Of a DNA stretch of 64,000 nt, positions 49,945-61,250 are shown in pieces. Location of the stretch: positions 104,558,671 to 104,622,670 of the forward strand of contig NC_081844.1 in NCBI RefSeq assembly GCF_963259705.1. Reading direction: 5' to 3'. Position 1 is the stretch's first letter, and every line of letters starts with the position of its first letter. Below the pieces are notes generated by a model. That model ran no database searches and had not been told where the DNA came from. It saw only the letters and a list, made by a program, of their open reading frames with translations. Position numbers and translations under genes: made by a program. The stretch is from Myotis daubentonii (taxonomy: Eukaryota; Chordata; Mammalia; Chiroptera; Vespertilionidae).

Positions 49945-50131
49945 GCTAAACTGGAATCAGGCTTGCCATTTAGTAAGTAATATTGTGCCATTGTGAATTT
50001 CCTGGTTTGATCATTGTGCTCTGGTGATGTTAGCATGTAGGGAAGTTGGATGAAGAGTACATAGGCACCTTCTCTGCTACATTTGCCACTTTTCTTTAAG
50101 TCTGACATTTCAAAATAAAAAACATTTTAAA
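49737..50131 (+). mobile_element. old LINE-1 3' end containing the left inverted arm
   Basis: Text such as CATTCAACAAACCCCAGTTG and GAAACTAGACATTAGAAGG, with a 3' end CATTTCAAAATAAAAAACAT, resembles ancient LINE-1 3' UTR. The first 208 bp are repeated in inverse orientation at 50413-50620. Confidence 0.55.
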
Positions 50132-50412
50132 GATTAATTTTGAGGTGTGTAAGGGATGCTTGCCCACGTACAGAGAATGCATTGGGAGGATGAGGAGTTC
50201 CCCAAAGCACACCTGTTCCAGCATGAAGAGATGCTGATCGGTGAGGGGCTTTCTCCGCTTTTTCAGTTAAAACTACAAAATCCGCAGGCAAATGACCATC
50301 CTTAGTAGAGGATTCTACACTGTTAACTGCTCCGGCCTAGCAAGAGGTGATCAAGTGAGCAATTAGGCCATTGCGTGACTAAACCATCAGCGTGCACTCA
50401 CCCAGGACTGGG

Positions 50413-50620
50413 CAGTTTCCTTCTAATGTCTAGTTTCTGGTCCATGACCCAATTCAGGATTGTACAGTGAATTTAGTTGCCATAGTTCCTAAGTGCCCTC
50501 CAATATGTGATGGGCTCTCCTGGTCTTTCACATGACCTTAACTTTTGAAGAGTACTAGTCTATTATTTTGTAGAATTTCCTTCAACTGGGGTTTGTTGAA
50601 TGCTTTCTAATTATGAGATC
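50413..50620 (-). repeat. inverted duplication, right arm
   Basis: This arm is the reverse complement of 49737-49944. It begins CAGTTTCCTTCTAATGTCTA and ends TCTAATTATGAGATC. Homology stops abruptly at both ends, and the rest of the LINE-1-like 3' end (49945-50131) has no counterpart beside this arm. Confidence 0.95.
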
Positions 50621-52283
50621 TGGGAGTGTGATGGAGCAGAGAGCCTGTCCTGGCCACAGGACCTCCAGGGCTGAGCCTTGTCCTGGGCTCTCTGACAGCC
50701 GTGTCCACGCCATGATTCCTAGGCCAAATTTTGGGGCTTGAATGTCACCCGATCTTTGCTTGACAAGCTTGGAGAGTGAGTGGTTTAGCAAAACTTCCCA
50801 GATGGTCCTTGGGTTGTTAATCTCAGAGGATCCATCTGGAAAATTAAAAGACAGCTTTGTTGATGGTTGACCAGAACTCCCCCCAATAAAATTAATAATC
50901 CAATGTGTTCTGCTCCGTCAGCACTAATTAGAAATACTTCTTGACGTATTCTTCAATATTGCTTTATCTGCCAGGACCAAAGTATAAAGGAGTTTGCCTG
51001 CAACCAAATCCCTGAGGGCCTGTGTGCACTCCCTTCCGCCCTCAATTCCATACCCACCTTGTGCCTCCCAGGGCCAGGACCAGGGTGAGGCAAGTGAAGC
51101 TTACCTGGGGACGGGGACAAAGTGTATGGGCGCCAAAAATGCACTGATCAAGAAAAAGAATATTTCCATGCAGTATGGGTTGATATTTTGTTCATCATGT
51201 ATTTTTTGCATTAATTTCTATTTTTAAACGGGGACATTAAGTTTGATTTGTCTGGATTATTGAGTTCTTGGATGCCTCTTACATTTTGTCCCATGGGCAG
51301 GAGCCTTGATCTCTCACCTTAGTGCTGGCTCTGTGTAGTGCCTCTTGCCAATACCAGCACCTGTGGTAAGAAAGCTGGGCTGTGCGCGTGAATGTATGAG
51401 CGTGGCAGCTGGCAGGCGTGGAGAGGCACCTTTTTGTTCACCCCGAAAGGATGCCGAGGAAGGTTGCTGTCTGCAGGGAATCCTTGCATAAAAGCACGAG
51501 TTGAAAGGAACAGCCATTTACACTGAACCTTCCCTGGACCAGCCACTTGCTTTCCAAAAAGCATTTCCTACATAATGTCTGAATTAAATCTCCCCTTCAC
51601 AGTTGGCAGCGTGAGTTAAAAGCCCGCTCAGCAGCAGAAAAATGTAGCTATGTTTGGTCCAGGTTACAGTTACTGAGGGAACTATAACTTTGATTTGCCC
51701 AACTGGTCTAAATGTAAATCCTTAAGAGAAGCATGGTAAGTGCGAAAGGAAGTGCTTGGTTTTTAAAGATGCCTTTGATCCACGGCTCTGTAGTACCCCA
51801 GCTGCCACACGCAATCTGGGGGCAACAACCAGGGACTGAACCAGCAAAGTTTCCAGAAAACAACCCAAGAGTTCTAGAATGGACATTTTCTCAGGGAGAT
51901 TTCAGATAACATTAGCCATAGGCATAAACAATTGACTTGGCAGCACAGGTTAGAAAATGAAATGTTTAATTCCATCCCAGTTTCTCCAAGCAAAATAACA
52001 TGCTAAAGCTGTGTTTGACTAATGAATGCCTTTTCTTCCACCAGAATTCACTCTCAACTTAGCTTTCCTCTCCACCCATCTTTCCTACTGTCTCCATTGT
52101 ATGCTGCGTTCCAGGTATACCAGTCTCTCACTGCCCCACCAGCCCTCATCCTTTCCTTTTTCTTTGTCATTTACCTGGTTCCTCAATCTGGAGGGCATTT
52201 AGTCCTGAGGCCCCCCAATTAGAGGTTCATGACCTGAATCTGGCCCACCGATCTATTTCATTTCCCTCATCAAATTATTATTA

Positions 52284-52495
52284 TTTTTAAAATATGTTTT
52301 TATTAATTTCAGAGAAGAAAGGAGGGAGGACTAGAAACACCAATGATGAGAGAGAATCACTGATCTGCTGCCTCCTGCATGCCCCCTACTGGGGATCCAG
52401 CCCACAACCTGGGCATGTGCCCTGATCAGAAATCAAACTGTGCCCTCCTAGTTCATGGGTTGATGCTCAACCACTGAGCCACACAAGCTGGGCAC
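52284..52495 (-). mobile_element. Ves SINE, antisense to the gene
   Basis: The complement has GCCCAGCTTGTGGCTCAGTG, the middle GGGCACATGCCCAGGTTGTG, the CATTGGTGTTTCTAG block and a tail reading GAAATTAATAAAAACATATT. Target duplications are obscured by A/T-rich flanks (AAATTATTATT-like). Confidence 0.9.
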
Positions 52496-53113
52496 ACTTG
52501 CCGAATTATTTAATGAAACTACTTGAATTACTTCCTATTGTTTTCTAGGTGATGGAGTTGCAGGTTTATGCTGTCTGCTTCACCCACCTGAATGGTGACT
52601 ACTGAGCTCCAGACTGCCTTTCCTGATAGACCCAACCCAACTTCTCTTCCCATTAAGAAACCATCACAGATTCCTTTTGCCCTATCTTATCAATCTCCCA
52701 GATGCAGTCTGAAAACTTTTGATTTTATATAGAATTAAGCGCTTAATTATCGGCAGTTTAACATCTGTTCTTGTCATTTTAGGCATGTCTGGCATATGTT
52801 GAAACAGGGCCAGCACTTTTTCTATTATTTTTCTATTTTTCTTTTCAACTAAGGCAATGTCTTTCCATCTCACAGAACATTATCTGAGCACCTACTGTTT
52901 GTCAGGCACCATTCTGGGCATCATGGATGCGAAGGTGATTAAGACAAAATGCTCATTCATTCAAAACTACCTCCGAGGTTCCTCAACTCTGGTGCTTGGC
53001 CTCAATGATCTATTCATTTTTCAGGGCCCACCTTGTCCTGTGCCTTTCTCCATGGTTAACACTCCTCCCGCTGCCACCAGGAACTCTCTCTGACTATTCA
53101 GATCATCGCTGTC

Positions 53114-53117
<4 letters not shown>

Positions 53118-53154
<37 letters not shown>

Positions 53155-53155
53155 G
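53118..53155 (+). repeat. (ATT)n tail of the LINE-1
   Basis: About a dozen ATT units. On the minus strand this is the A-rich 3' tail expanded into an (AAT) microsatellite. Confidence 0.9.
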
Positions 53156-54838
53156 TTAAGGTATTACAAATGTGTCCTCATCCCCCCCATTAACCCCCAC
53201 CCCACCCCGCCCCGCACACTCATGCTCCCATCCCCCTGTTGTCCATGTCCATTGGTTTGGCTTATATACATGTATACGAGTCCTTCAGTTGATCTCTTCC
53301 CCTTACCCCCGCCCTCCCCTACTTTCCTTCTGGGGATTGATAGCCTGATCGCTGTTTTTCAGTCTTTGGATCTGTCCCTTTTCATCAGTCTATGTTGTTC
53401 TCTATAATCCACAAATGAGTGAGATCATGTGGTATTTATCTTTCTCTGACTGGCTTATTTCACTTAGTATAATGCTCTCCAGTTCCATCCATGCTCTTGC
53501 AAAAGGCAAGAGTTCCTTTTTTTTTTTTTTTTACCACAGCATAATATTCCATTGTGTATATGTACCACAGTTTTCTAATACACTCATCTGCTGATGGGCA
53601 CTTAGGCTGTTTCCAAATCTTAGCTATGGTGAATTGTGCTGCTATGAACATAGGGGTACATATATCCTTTCTGGTTGGCGTTTCTGGTTTCTTGGGATAT
53701 ATTCCTAGTAGTGGGATCACTGGGTCAAATGGGAGTTCCATTTTTAGTTTTTTGAGGTAGCTCCATACTGTTCTCCACAGTGGCTGCACCAGTCTGCATT
53801 CCCACCAGCAGTGCAGAAGGGTTCCTTTTTCTCCACATCCTCGCCAGCACTTGTTGTTTGTTGATTTGTTGATGATAGCCATTCTGACAGGTGTGAGATG
53901 ATAACGCATTGTCGTTTTGATTTGCATCTCTCATATAGTTAGTGACTTTGAGCATGTTTTCATATGTCTTTCGGCCTTCTGTATGTCCTCTTTCGAAAAT
54001 ATCTATCTAGGTCCGTTGCCCATTTTTTTATTGGATTGTTTATCTTCCTTTTGTTAAGTTTCATGAGGTCCCTGTAAATGTTGGAAATTAAACCCTTATC
54101 AGTGGTATCATTGACAAATATGTTCTCCCATGTAGTGGGTCTTCTTGTTGTTTTGTTGATGGTTTCCTTTGCTGTGTAAAAGCTTTTTATTTTGATGTAG
54201 CCCCATTTGTTTATTTTCTCTTTAGTTTCCATTGCCCTAGGAGCATTATCAGAGAAGAAATTCCTTCGGCATATGTTTGCAATTTTGTTGCCTGTGGATT
54301 TCTCTAGTATTTTTATGGTTTCCCGTCTTACGTTTAAGTCTTTTATCCATTTTGAGTTTATTTTTGTGTATGGTGTGAGTTGGTGGTCTAGTTTCATCTT
54401 TTTGCATGTATCTGTCCAATTTTCCCAACACCATTTATTGAAGAGACTGTCTTGACTCCATTGTATGCTCTTGCCTCCTTTGTCGAATATTAATTGAGCA
54501 TAGTGGTTTGGGTCGATTTCTGGGGTCTCTATTCTATTCCATTGATCTATATGTCTGTTCTTGTGCCAGTACCAAGCTGTTTTAAGAACAATGGCTTTAT
54601 AATACAGTTTGATATCTGGTATTGAGATCCCACCTACTTTGTTCTTCTTTCTCAGGTTGCTGCAGCTATTCTGGGTCTTTTTTTATTCCAGATGAATTTT
54701 TGGAACGTTCGTTCTAGATTTGTGAAATATGCCGTTGGTAATTTAATGGGGATTGCATTGAATCTATAGATTGCTTTGGGTAGTATGGACATTTTGATGA
54801 TGTTGATTCTACCAATCCATGAACACGGTATGTTCTTC
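53118..54838 (-). mobile_element. LINE-1, 5'-truncated 3' end, frameshifted
   Basis: The minus strand encodes the C-terminal part of LINE-1 ORF2p in broken frames: 54397-53960 (with [14 protein letters not shown] and [12 protein letters not shown]) and 53927-53460 (with [34 protein letters not shown] and [15 protein letters not shown]). At least one frameshift separates them. The 3' end lies on the left as an (ATT)-rich tail. A 14-bp target duplication CATCGCTGTCTTTT flanks it at 53104-53117 and 54839-54852. It is dead as an autonomous element. Confidence 0.93.
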
Positions 54839-55614
54839 CATCGCTGTCTTTTGAAGACTGGGTGGATTCCCCTTATCTCTCAGCCACCTAGTGCATTCCA
54901 CAGATGTGTGTCCACCCCAGCCTCCTGGAATTTTGTCATAGTCTACGATTTACTGGGCACGTTCTTATGTGGGTATCCTAATTCTAGTTTATAGGCCCTC
55001 CGAGGATGGGGCTGATCCAGTCTTCTATCTCTCCTCTACTTCCACACTGCCTGGGCATAGTGCCGAAGTCAGAGCAGATGCTCAATAATTAATCTTTGTG
55101 TTTTGATTGATCCTCTCATCCTCAATTATTCAACTTTCTCAAATACACACTGACACTAATTTTATTTTTTATACTCAGCATACCCTAATGAGAAAGGCAA
55201 ATCTGTTGTTGCATTAAACATCATATACAAAGCAGGTACCAACTTGGAATATTGTTGTGCTCCCCAAATTGTTTCTACCTCAATTTAGAATTCAACATGC
55301 ATTTTCCTGCAGAAATAATGCCACACAATGACGGTGGTCAGTCTGTGTGAGCATGTTTAACCCATAGTGTAAAGGAACAATGGGATAGAGAGCAGAGGCT
55401 CACGGTTACCTGTCCTCATTTCATGAATAGTTTCCAAACATTGTAGGTCCTTCACCTTACCTGACACTCATCACACTTTGCTCACCTTCAACTATTGGTT
55501 CCGTTATCTAGACAGTAAGTCCCATGAGTGTGAGGACTACATCTCTCTTGTTTACTGCCATATCCTAACACAGTACCTGGCACAAAAAGTATCTGTTGAC
55601 TTTCACTGAGTTAA

Positions 55615-55740
55615 AATGAAAGATTATGAACTTTGGAGGCCCACAGACATGGATTCAAATTCTACCTTTGCTGCTAATTAGCTGTGTGATCTTGGGGAAG
55701 TGCCATGGCCTCTCTGAGCCTCAGCTTACCTCTGCATAAT
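55615..55740 (+). repeat. MIR SINE fragment
   Basis: GACATGGATTCAAATTCTAC, TAGCTGTGTGATCTTGGGGA and CTCTCTGAGCCTCAGCTTAC match MIR. Confidence 0.75.
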
Positions 55741-57226
55741 ATTTTGTTCATCATGACTATCATATTGATACTTAATATATGTTTCTTCTTTTCTTTCTTC
55801 TTCCCCCAATGTAATCCCATAAGTATTGATTATTTAGTGATGTCTACTTTTCACGCTGTATTGGCTGAGGTGGTGGTGACAGAGAAGGTGCTATTTGGTC
55901 TGAGAGTGTTTTTACAGCTTTAGACAGCACATGACTTCTATTTCCAGCTCTAGTCCTGACAGTCTGTGTGTTCTGAGGCAGGTGACTCAGACATATCTGT
56001 GAAAGAGTGATGTTGGGTTTCTCTTATTTTCAAGTTTTTTGTTTGTTTGTTTGTTTGTTTTTACCTAATCTCTCAGTGTTCTAGGGGTAGAGCCCAGATT
56101 GAATTCAGTTTTGTGTTTTACCTTAATTATTCATGCATACTTTATATTCTAATTCAAAACAGATCCAGGTTTAAGAAATATTACTGTTATTTGTGAGTCA
56201 TGCATTAAGGAACACCTGCTATAAGTCAATCACTGTGTAAAGCACCTGACATACAAAAGTCCATTCATTTTTGCCATAATCCAGGGAGCAAATTGTTATC
56301 ATGCTCAGGTTGTCTGTGAACACACTGAGGCTTACAGGAGATTTAGGCTATGAAGTACATTACTGGCAGAGGCAGAGTTCAGTCTGTTTAAATCTAAACC
56401 TTTCTCCTACCCCTCCTCAAAGGATATATAAAAACAGGGTTTTGCCCAAAATGCTTATGCCATGTTAACTGGGAAGAGCAGGACACAAATTGTCTTTCAC
56501 ACATATAAGGACTTGAAGGAATCATAAATGAATGAGAAGTCAGATGTGTTGCAGGGTTGGACTGATAGGTATATAATCTCATTTTTGTTTTTGGTAAAGT
56601 TTGTGCAATAAATAATGAATGTTTTTAAAGAATGCTAGAATGCTCTGCATAATTTAGAGGTATAATCTGAGAGATAGTTGACTTTTTTAGACATTATAAT
56701 TTATACTATGCATTTTTGTAAGGGATCAGAAATATAAAAATGAATGCAAAGCTAGTATTGTATTTTATGTCCCTCCCCAAGCATTACTATGACTGTAGTA
56801 GGTAATAAAGGACACATATGCCTCAAAGAACCTCATGGACAGGAACTAGAAATCCAAGGAGCAAAGTCTAAAAGTCACCTCTGTGGAAAGTGGAGACTTC
56901 TTTTTCTGTAAATAGAGCCAGTCATTAGGGAACAGAGGGACGCTTTCATATCTGGGAGCAAGGAATGCCATGACTCAAGGAAGGTTGTAGAGGAGTAGTT
57001 GTAATCTTCCTAAATAACCCCCCAGGAGATTAATTATTTATCTGCTTGAACCCTATTCTGGAAGATAAGTTACAATACTTTGTCTTCTTAGTTGTACGAT
57101 AAAAGAAGAGAAGGCGATAGTACATATATCACCAGCATCTTTGCTTTTTGAGAATAGATAATTTAGCACATTTTTTATTTTGTATCAGACTCTGAATTGA
57201 TAATATATAAAGTTAATTTAGGCAAT

Positions 57227-57412
57227 ATCATTCACCCATTCATCCATCCTTTCATCTCTCTGTCTAACCATCCATCCATCCATCCATCCATCCATACATA
57301 CATACATCCATCTATCCACTCATCCTTTCATCCATCTGTCTATGCATCTATCCATCCACCTACCCATCTATCCATACTTTCATATGTCTATCCATCCATC
57401 TACCCATGAACA
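57227..57412 (+). repeat. (CATC)n imperfect tetranucleotide tract
   Basis: CATCCATC and CATACATA units with interruptions. It is decayed and gives chance Ile/His/Pro-rich ORFs. Confidence 0.95.
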
Positions 57413-58977
57413 CATCCATTTCCCATATTTGTTTATGTGCTTAGTACTTAATCTGTGTCAAGCAGATACTACCCTTTGGATATTAAACATTAAAAGCTGT
57501 GGTCCCCTACTTCCAAGAAATATGAATAAAATTGTGTGAAGACTCAAAACAGAGAACCACCAGCCCTGCCTAAGGTGAGGTGGGGATTTTGAGTGATGAG
57601 TCAGGAAAGCGTTCCCAAAGGTGATGATTGAACTGGGTTTTTTGACTACTGAGTAGGAGATTGGCAGGTGACCGGGGGAAGGGGCATCTCAGACACAGGT
57701 AAGAACCTGCTTTCAAAGGCATCCTGGTTGCTTTCTGTGGGAAGGGCGAGCTGACTCAGACTGTCAGGGTTAGGGCCTGGGAGAATCAAGACCTCACCAG
57801 ATCCAAAGGACTGAACTCCCTCCATGAGCTGACTGCAGTCCAAGAGGCAGGGAGTTCTGCTTCATGAAGACATCATGACTGGGAGAAGATTATAATCAGA
57901 AATCTAGGGAGCAGATGGAAACCCAAGACACAATGTGAGCAGGGCCAGACTGACACAGGCCAAGGGAAAGCGCTTAGTAGGAAGAACATACTAGTATAAG
58001 GCTGAGTGAGGTGTTATTAGCCTGCACTCTTATTAGAGAAAAGCACCCTATTACAAAGATGTCCTTGTTATAGCAAAGGACACAACAGGTACACATTCCT
58101 CCCAGTTAATTCTGACAGTGCCTTTCTCAGGACATCTTCCCAGATTCCCCCCAGTTGGGTTCTTTGTGTCTTTTCTGAGCATCCTCAGCGCTCTGGGAGA
58201 ACACTGTGTGGTCTTCCCCCAAGCACATTGCCCGCAGGACCTGGGCTTTCTCTGTCCCTGAATCCCCAGCACTTAGGACAGCACTTGGCACACAGTGAAT
58301 GGTCTCCCTGGGCTGCATGTAGAAAGACCTAGAGAGCATTTTACAAATAACAGTGCCTGGGCTCAGCCCCAGAAAGTTAGTCTGGGTGGAGCCTGAGCAT
58401 GGGCATGTTTATATATTTAGAAAGTCCCAAGGTAATCCTAAAAATGCAGCCATGGTCGTGAACCACTAGAGCACATGCTGAGAGAACGTTTCTGGAGATA
58501 TTGATTTATAATGAACACTAGCCTGGTCATCTCATTGTTGGCAGGGGTTGGGGAAGGAGCAGCAACCAACTGTTCAGGCAGCTTCCTAAGGCTAGCTTCA
58601 CCCCCAACTAGGAACACTGGGAGCAAAAGACTTCTTTTCAATGCTGTGCTCTTACTGGAAGGAAACTCAGCGTGTGGCTAGGCTTACACACATAGATGTG
58701 ACTCAAGGTGAGCTGGTTACACTAACCAACTAGGTGGGTTCTCACTGGCTGAGAATATAAAAGGGCTGAACATCCAAGAGAGAAGACCGTCCTGCTTGCA
58801 GCTGATTAGGGAAGGATCAGCGCCCGGGCTTCAGAGTGGGGGCTCTGAGTATACTATGGAGACGGGGAAAGAAACTGGTCATGTTCTCGTCATCTAGAAA
58901 GGTCACCAGAAACCATGTCAAATGAGGCAATTTGGAATAAATCAGAAAAATAAACTAGTTCTCTCCCAAATTTATTT

Positions 58978-59091
<114 letters not shown>

Positions 59092-60575
59092 TGGGGAGGA
59101 GGGAGCCCACAACCCAAACTTTCCAAAGAGAGTGAGGTGGGGATGATAGCAATATTAGACATATGATCGGACTTTAAACATTTGTTGAAATCATCATTAC
59201 AATTAGGGAACGGTGGAGAAAATCTCACATGCTTTATCAGCATTAAAGTAGAGACACACAGTGTGGGGGTTGGTAGGGGGACGGAGAGAGAGAAAGAGAT
59301 TGAGTAAGAAGAGATCATACTTTGCAAGATGAGAAGAAATGCTCTTGTTCTAGGAGGCAGTAATTTTGTCAGCACATGGAGAGGGGCATGCACCTCCATT
59401 GCTTGCTCTTCATAGAGATGGGTTTCTGGGGAGGGTTTAGTTATATCCGATCTGAACTGAAAAACAACATTGAGGCTGTGTAACTGCACACGTAGATCAG
59501 AGGATACACAGTCATCCTTCGGATTTATTGCTCTTTTCTGGCCAACTCTCTTGTGATTAGATTGGCCTACTTTCTCCATCCCTTCCCAGCAATGGGAAAG
59601 AGGTTTTAGGGTGATATCTTAAAGCCTCCTGTTGGTAATGTTTCTAAAGTTTTGGGTATAATTTTTGCCTAAGCAGGCTTATCAGGGAGAACAGGCTCTG
59701 AATTCTGGCTGAGACCCAGAATCCTGGGATGTTCATGAGACCTGTCTCTGAACTTAGATTTGTGCCTGGCTGGCTTAGAAGGAATCTGTGGGGCAAGAGT
59801 CCTGTTTCAAAAAAAAAAAAAAAAAAAAGGAAAAGGGAAGGGTGGGGGCAATTGAGTGTTGATATGGGGAGACCCTGCTGAGGAATCTAGGTCAGTCATC
59901 ATCCAGTGAGCTACAGAATTCTGTCTTTTTCTCTGGAGTGATTAGGGGTATTTTCACTGTGGGAAGGAGTGTACAGTGGAAGGTTGTGTATTTTTTTATT
60001 CCTCTCTTCCCCTGTCTAACAAGCCCTTAGCATTAGTGTGGGGTCAAGCTCTGTTGCCAGTACCACTGAGGAAGTCTATGCCTAGAAGTTTCCAGATTCT
60101 CCATTCTGACCCCCTCCTCTCAGCATCTCTAGGGAATTCACCTGAGTTGAAGAATGACATTCTATCCATGGAACTTTAAATATCTATAAAAACTTGGAGG
60201 TATATTTGGGAAATAATTTGGGGTGGTGGAATATCATGCTGGTCCTTAGCGGCACCTTCTGTGCCTGCGGCTAAAGCCATCTGGGACTGGGGTTGCAGGC
60301 TGGTGATGAAGTAGAGGCATAAAGTAGGAGGAAACAGAGAAGAAACTAGGCAGCCAGTGGAACAGGGGAGAGAGAGGAGGGCAGTAATGGAGGGTGGAAG
60401 AGGTCATTGGGAAGTTGGGCAGGGAGGGATAAATGGTAGCAAAGGTTTTTACCAACAGGGAGTTTTCACCACCATTTCTTATAGGCCCATGGATGCATGC
60501 TTTAAAATACATTGTTTCCCAAGCAAGTAGCATCTATTAAAAGTTAATTAATTTATTTACACATTTAAAAATTAA

Positions 60576-60720
60576 TCTGTAATAATAAAAGTGTAATATG
60601 CTAATTAGTCCGGACAGCCAACCAACCTTTCAGACCTCCTTCTGGATGACATTCCAGAAGAAGCCGCTGTGGCTGCAAGGGCCAAGCCACTTGCACAAAT
60701 TTCGTGCATTGGGTGTCTAG
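60576..60720 (+). mobile_element. short non-autonomous Helitron (145 bp)
   Basis: It starts TCTGTAATAATAAAAGTGTA after an A and ends with hairpin TGCACAAATTTCGTGCA (60692-60708), then TTGGGTGTCTAG before a T. It is an internally shorter relative of the copy at 19082, sharing CTAATTAGTCCGGACAGCC. Confidence 0.92.
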
Positions 60721-61029
60721 TAATATATAAGTAGCATTTATAATTTTCTGACCAGCAGAGTTCAACAGAATGCCTGCCTATCTTGTTTTCATTCAAACAA
60801 GGGATCTTGACATTGCAATTAGCCAATGTGGTAACACTGAAGAGGACTCTACCATTTCTGTTAAGCTTCTTGAAATACTACAAATAGTTCACAGAGCCCC
60901 ATTTCTACAGTGGGAACTCTAAGGGAGCGCATTGCTGCTGGGGCATTTGGACATTTATCTTGCTTGGTACATTTGGGTATTACAAACAATACAAAATTGC
61001 TGTAAATAGCTGTGTTCACAGTGCATGAG

Positions 61030-61250
61030 CCCTGCACCCAAGAAGACATGGATTCAAATCCAGCTCCATCACCTATGGCTCTGTGACCCTGGACAAGTTA
61101 CGTAAATGTCAGAATTTCCTGCTTTGTAGCATGGGGAGCAGCAGTGTAGCAGATGGATACGATCATTCTGGGAATTAAATGAGATGGTGCACATGAAGCA
61201 TTTAGCATAGCATCTGTCACCTATTAAGTGCTTAAAATATTGAACGGTAA
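61030..61250 (+). repeat. MIR SINE
   Basis: TGGATTCAAATCCAGCTCCA, CTCTGTGACCCTGGACAAGT and ATTAAATGAGATGGTGCACA follow the MIR order. Confidence 0.75.

Larger units (their letters stand above)
53000..55105 (+). repeat. L2-like fragment interrupted by the LINE-1
   Basis: CAGGGCCCACCTTGTCCTGT before, and TGCCTGGGCATAGTGCCGAA with AGATGCTCAATAATTAATC after, look like one L2 3' segment split by the LINE-1 at 53118-54838. Confidence 0.45.

Noticed and set aside
53460..54397. Minus-strand protein genes
   Set aside because: They are broken parts of LINE-1 ORF2, not host genes.
57227..57412. CRISPR-like or satellite array
   Set aside because: It is a simple imperfect CATC tetranucleotide tract with no spacers.
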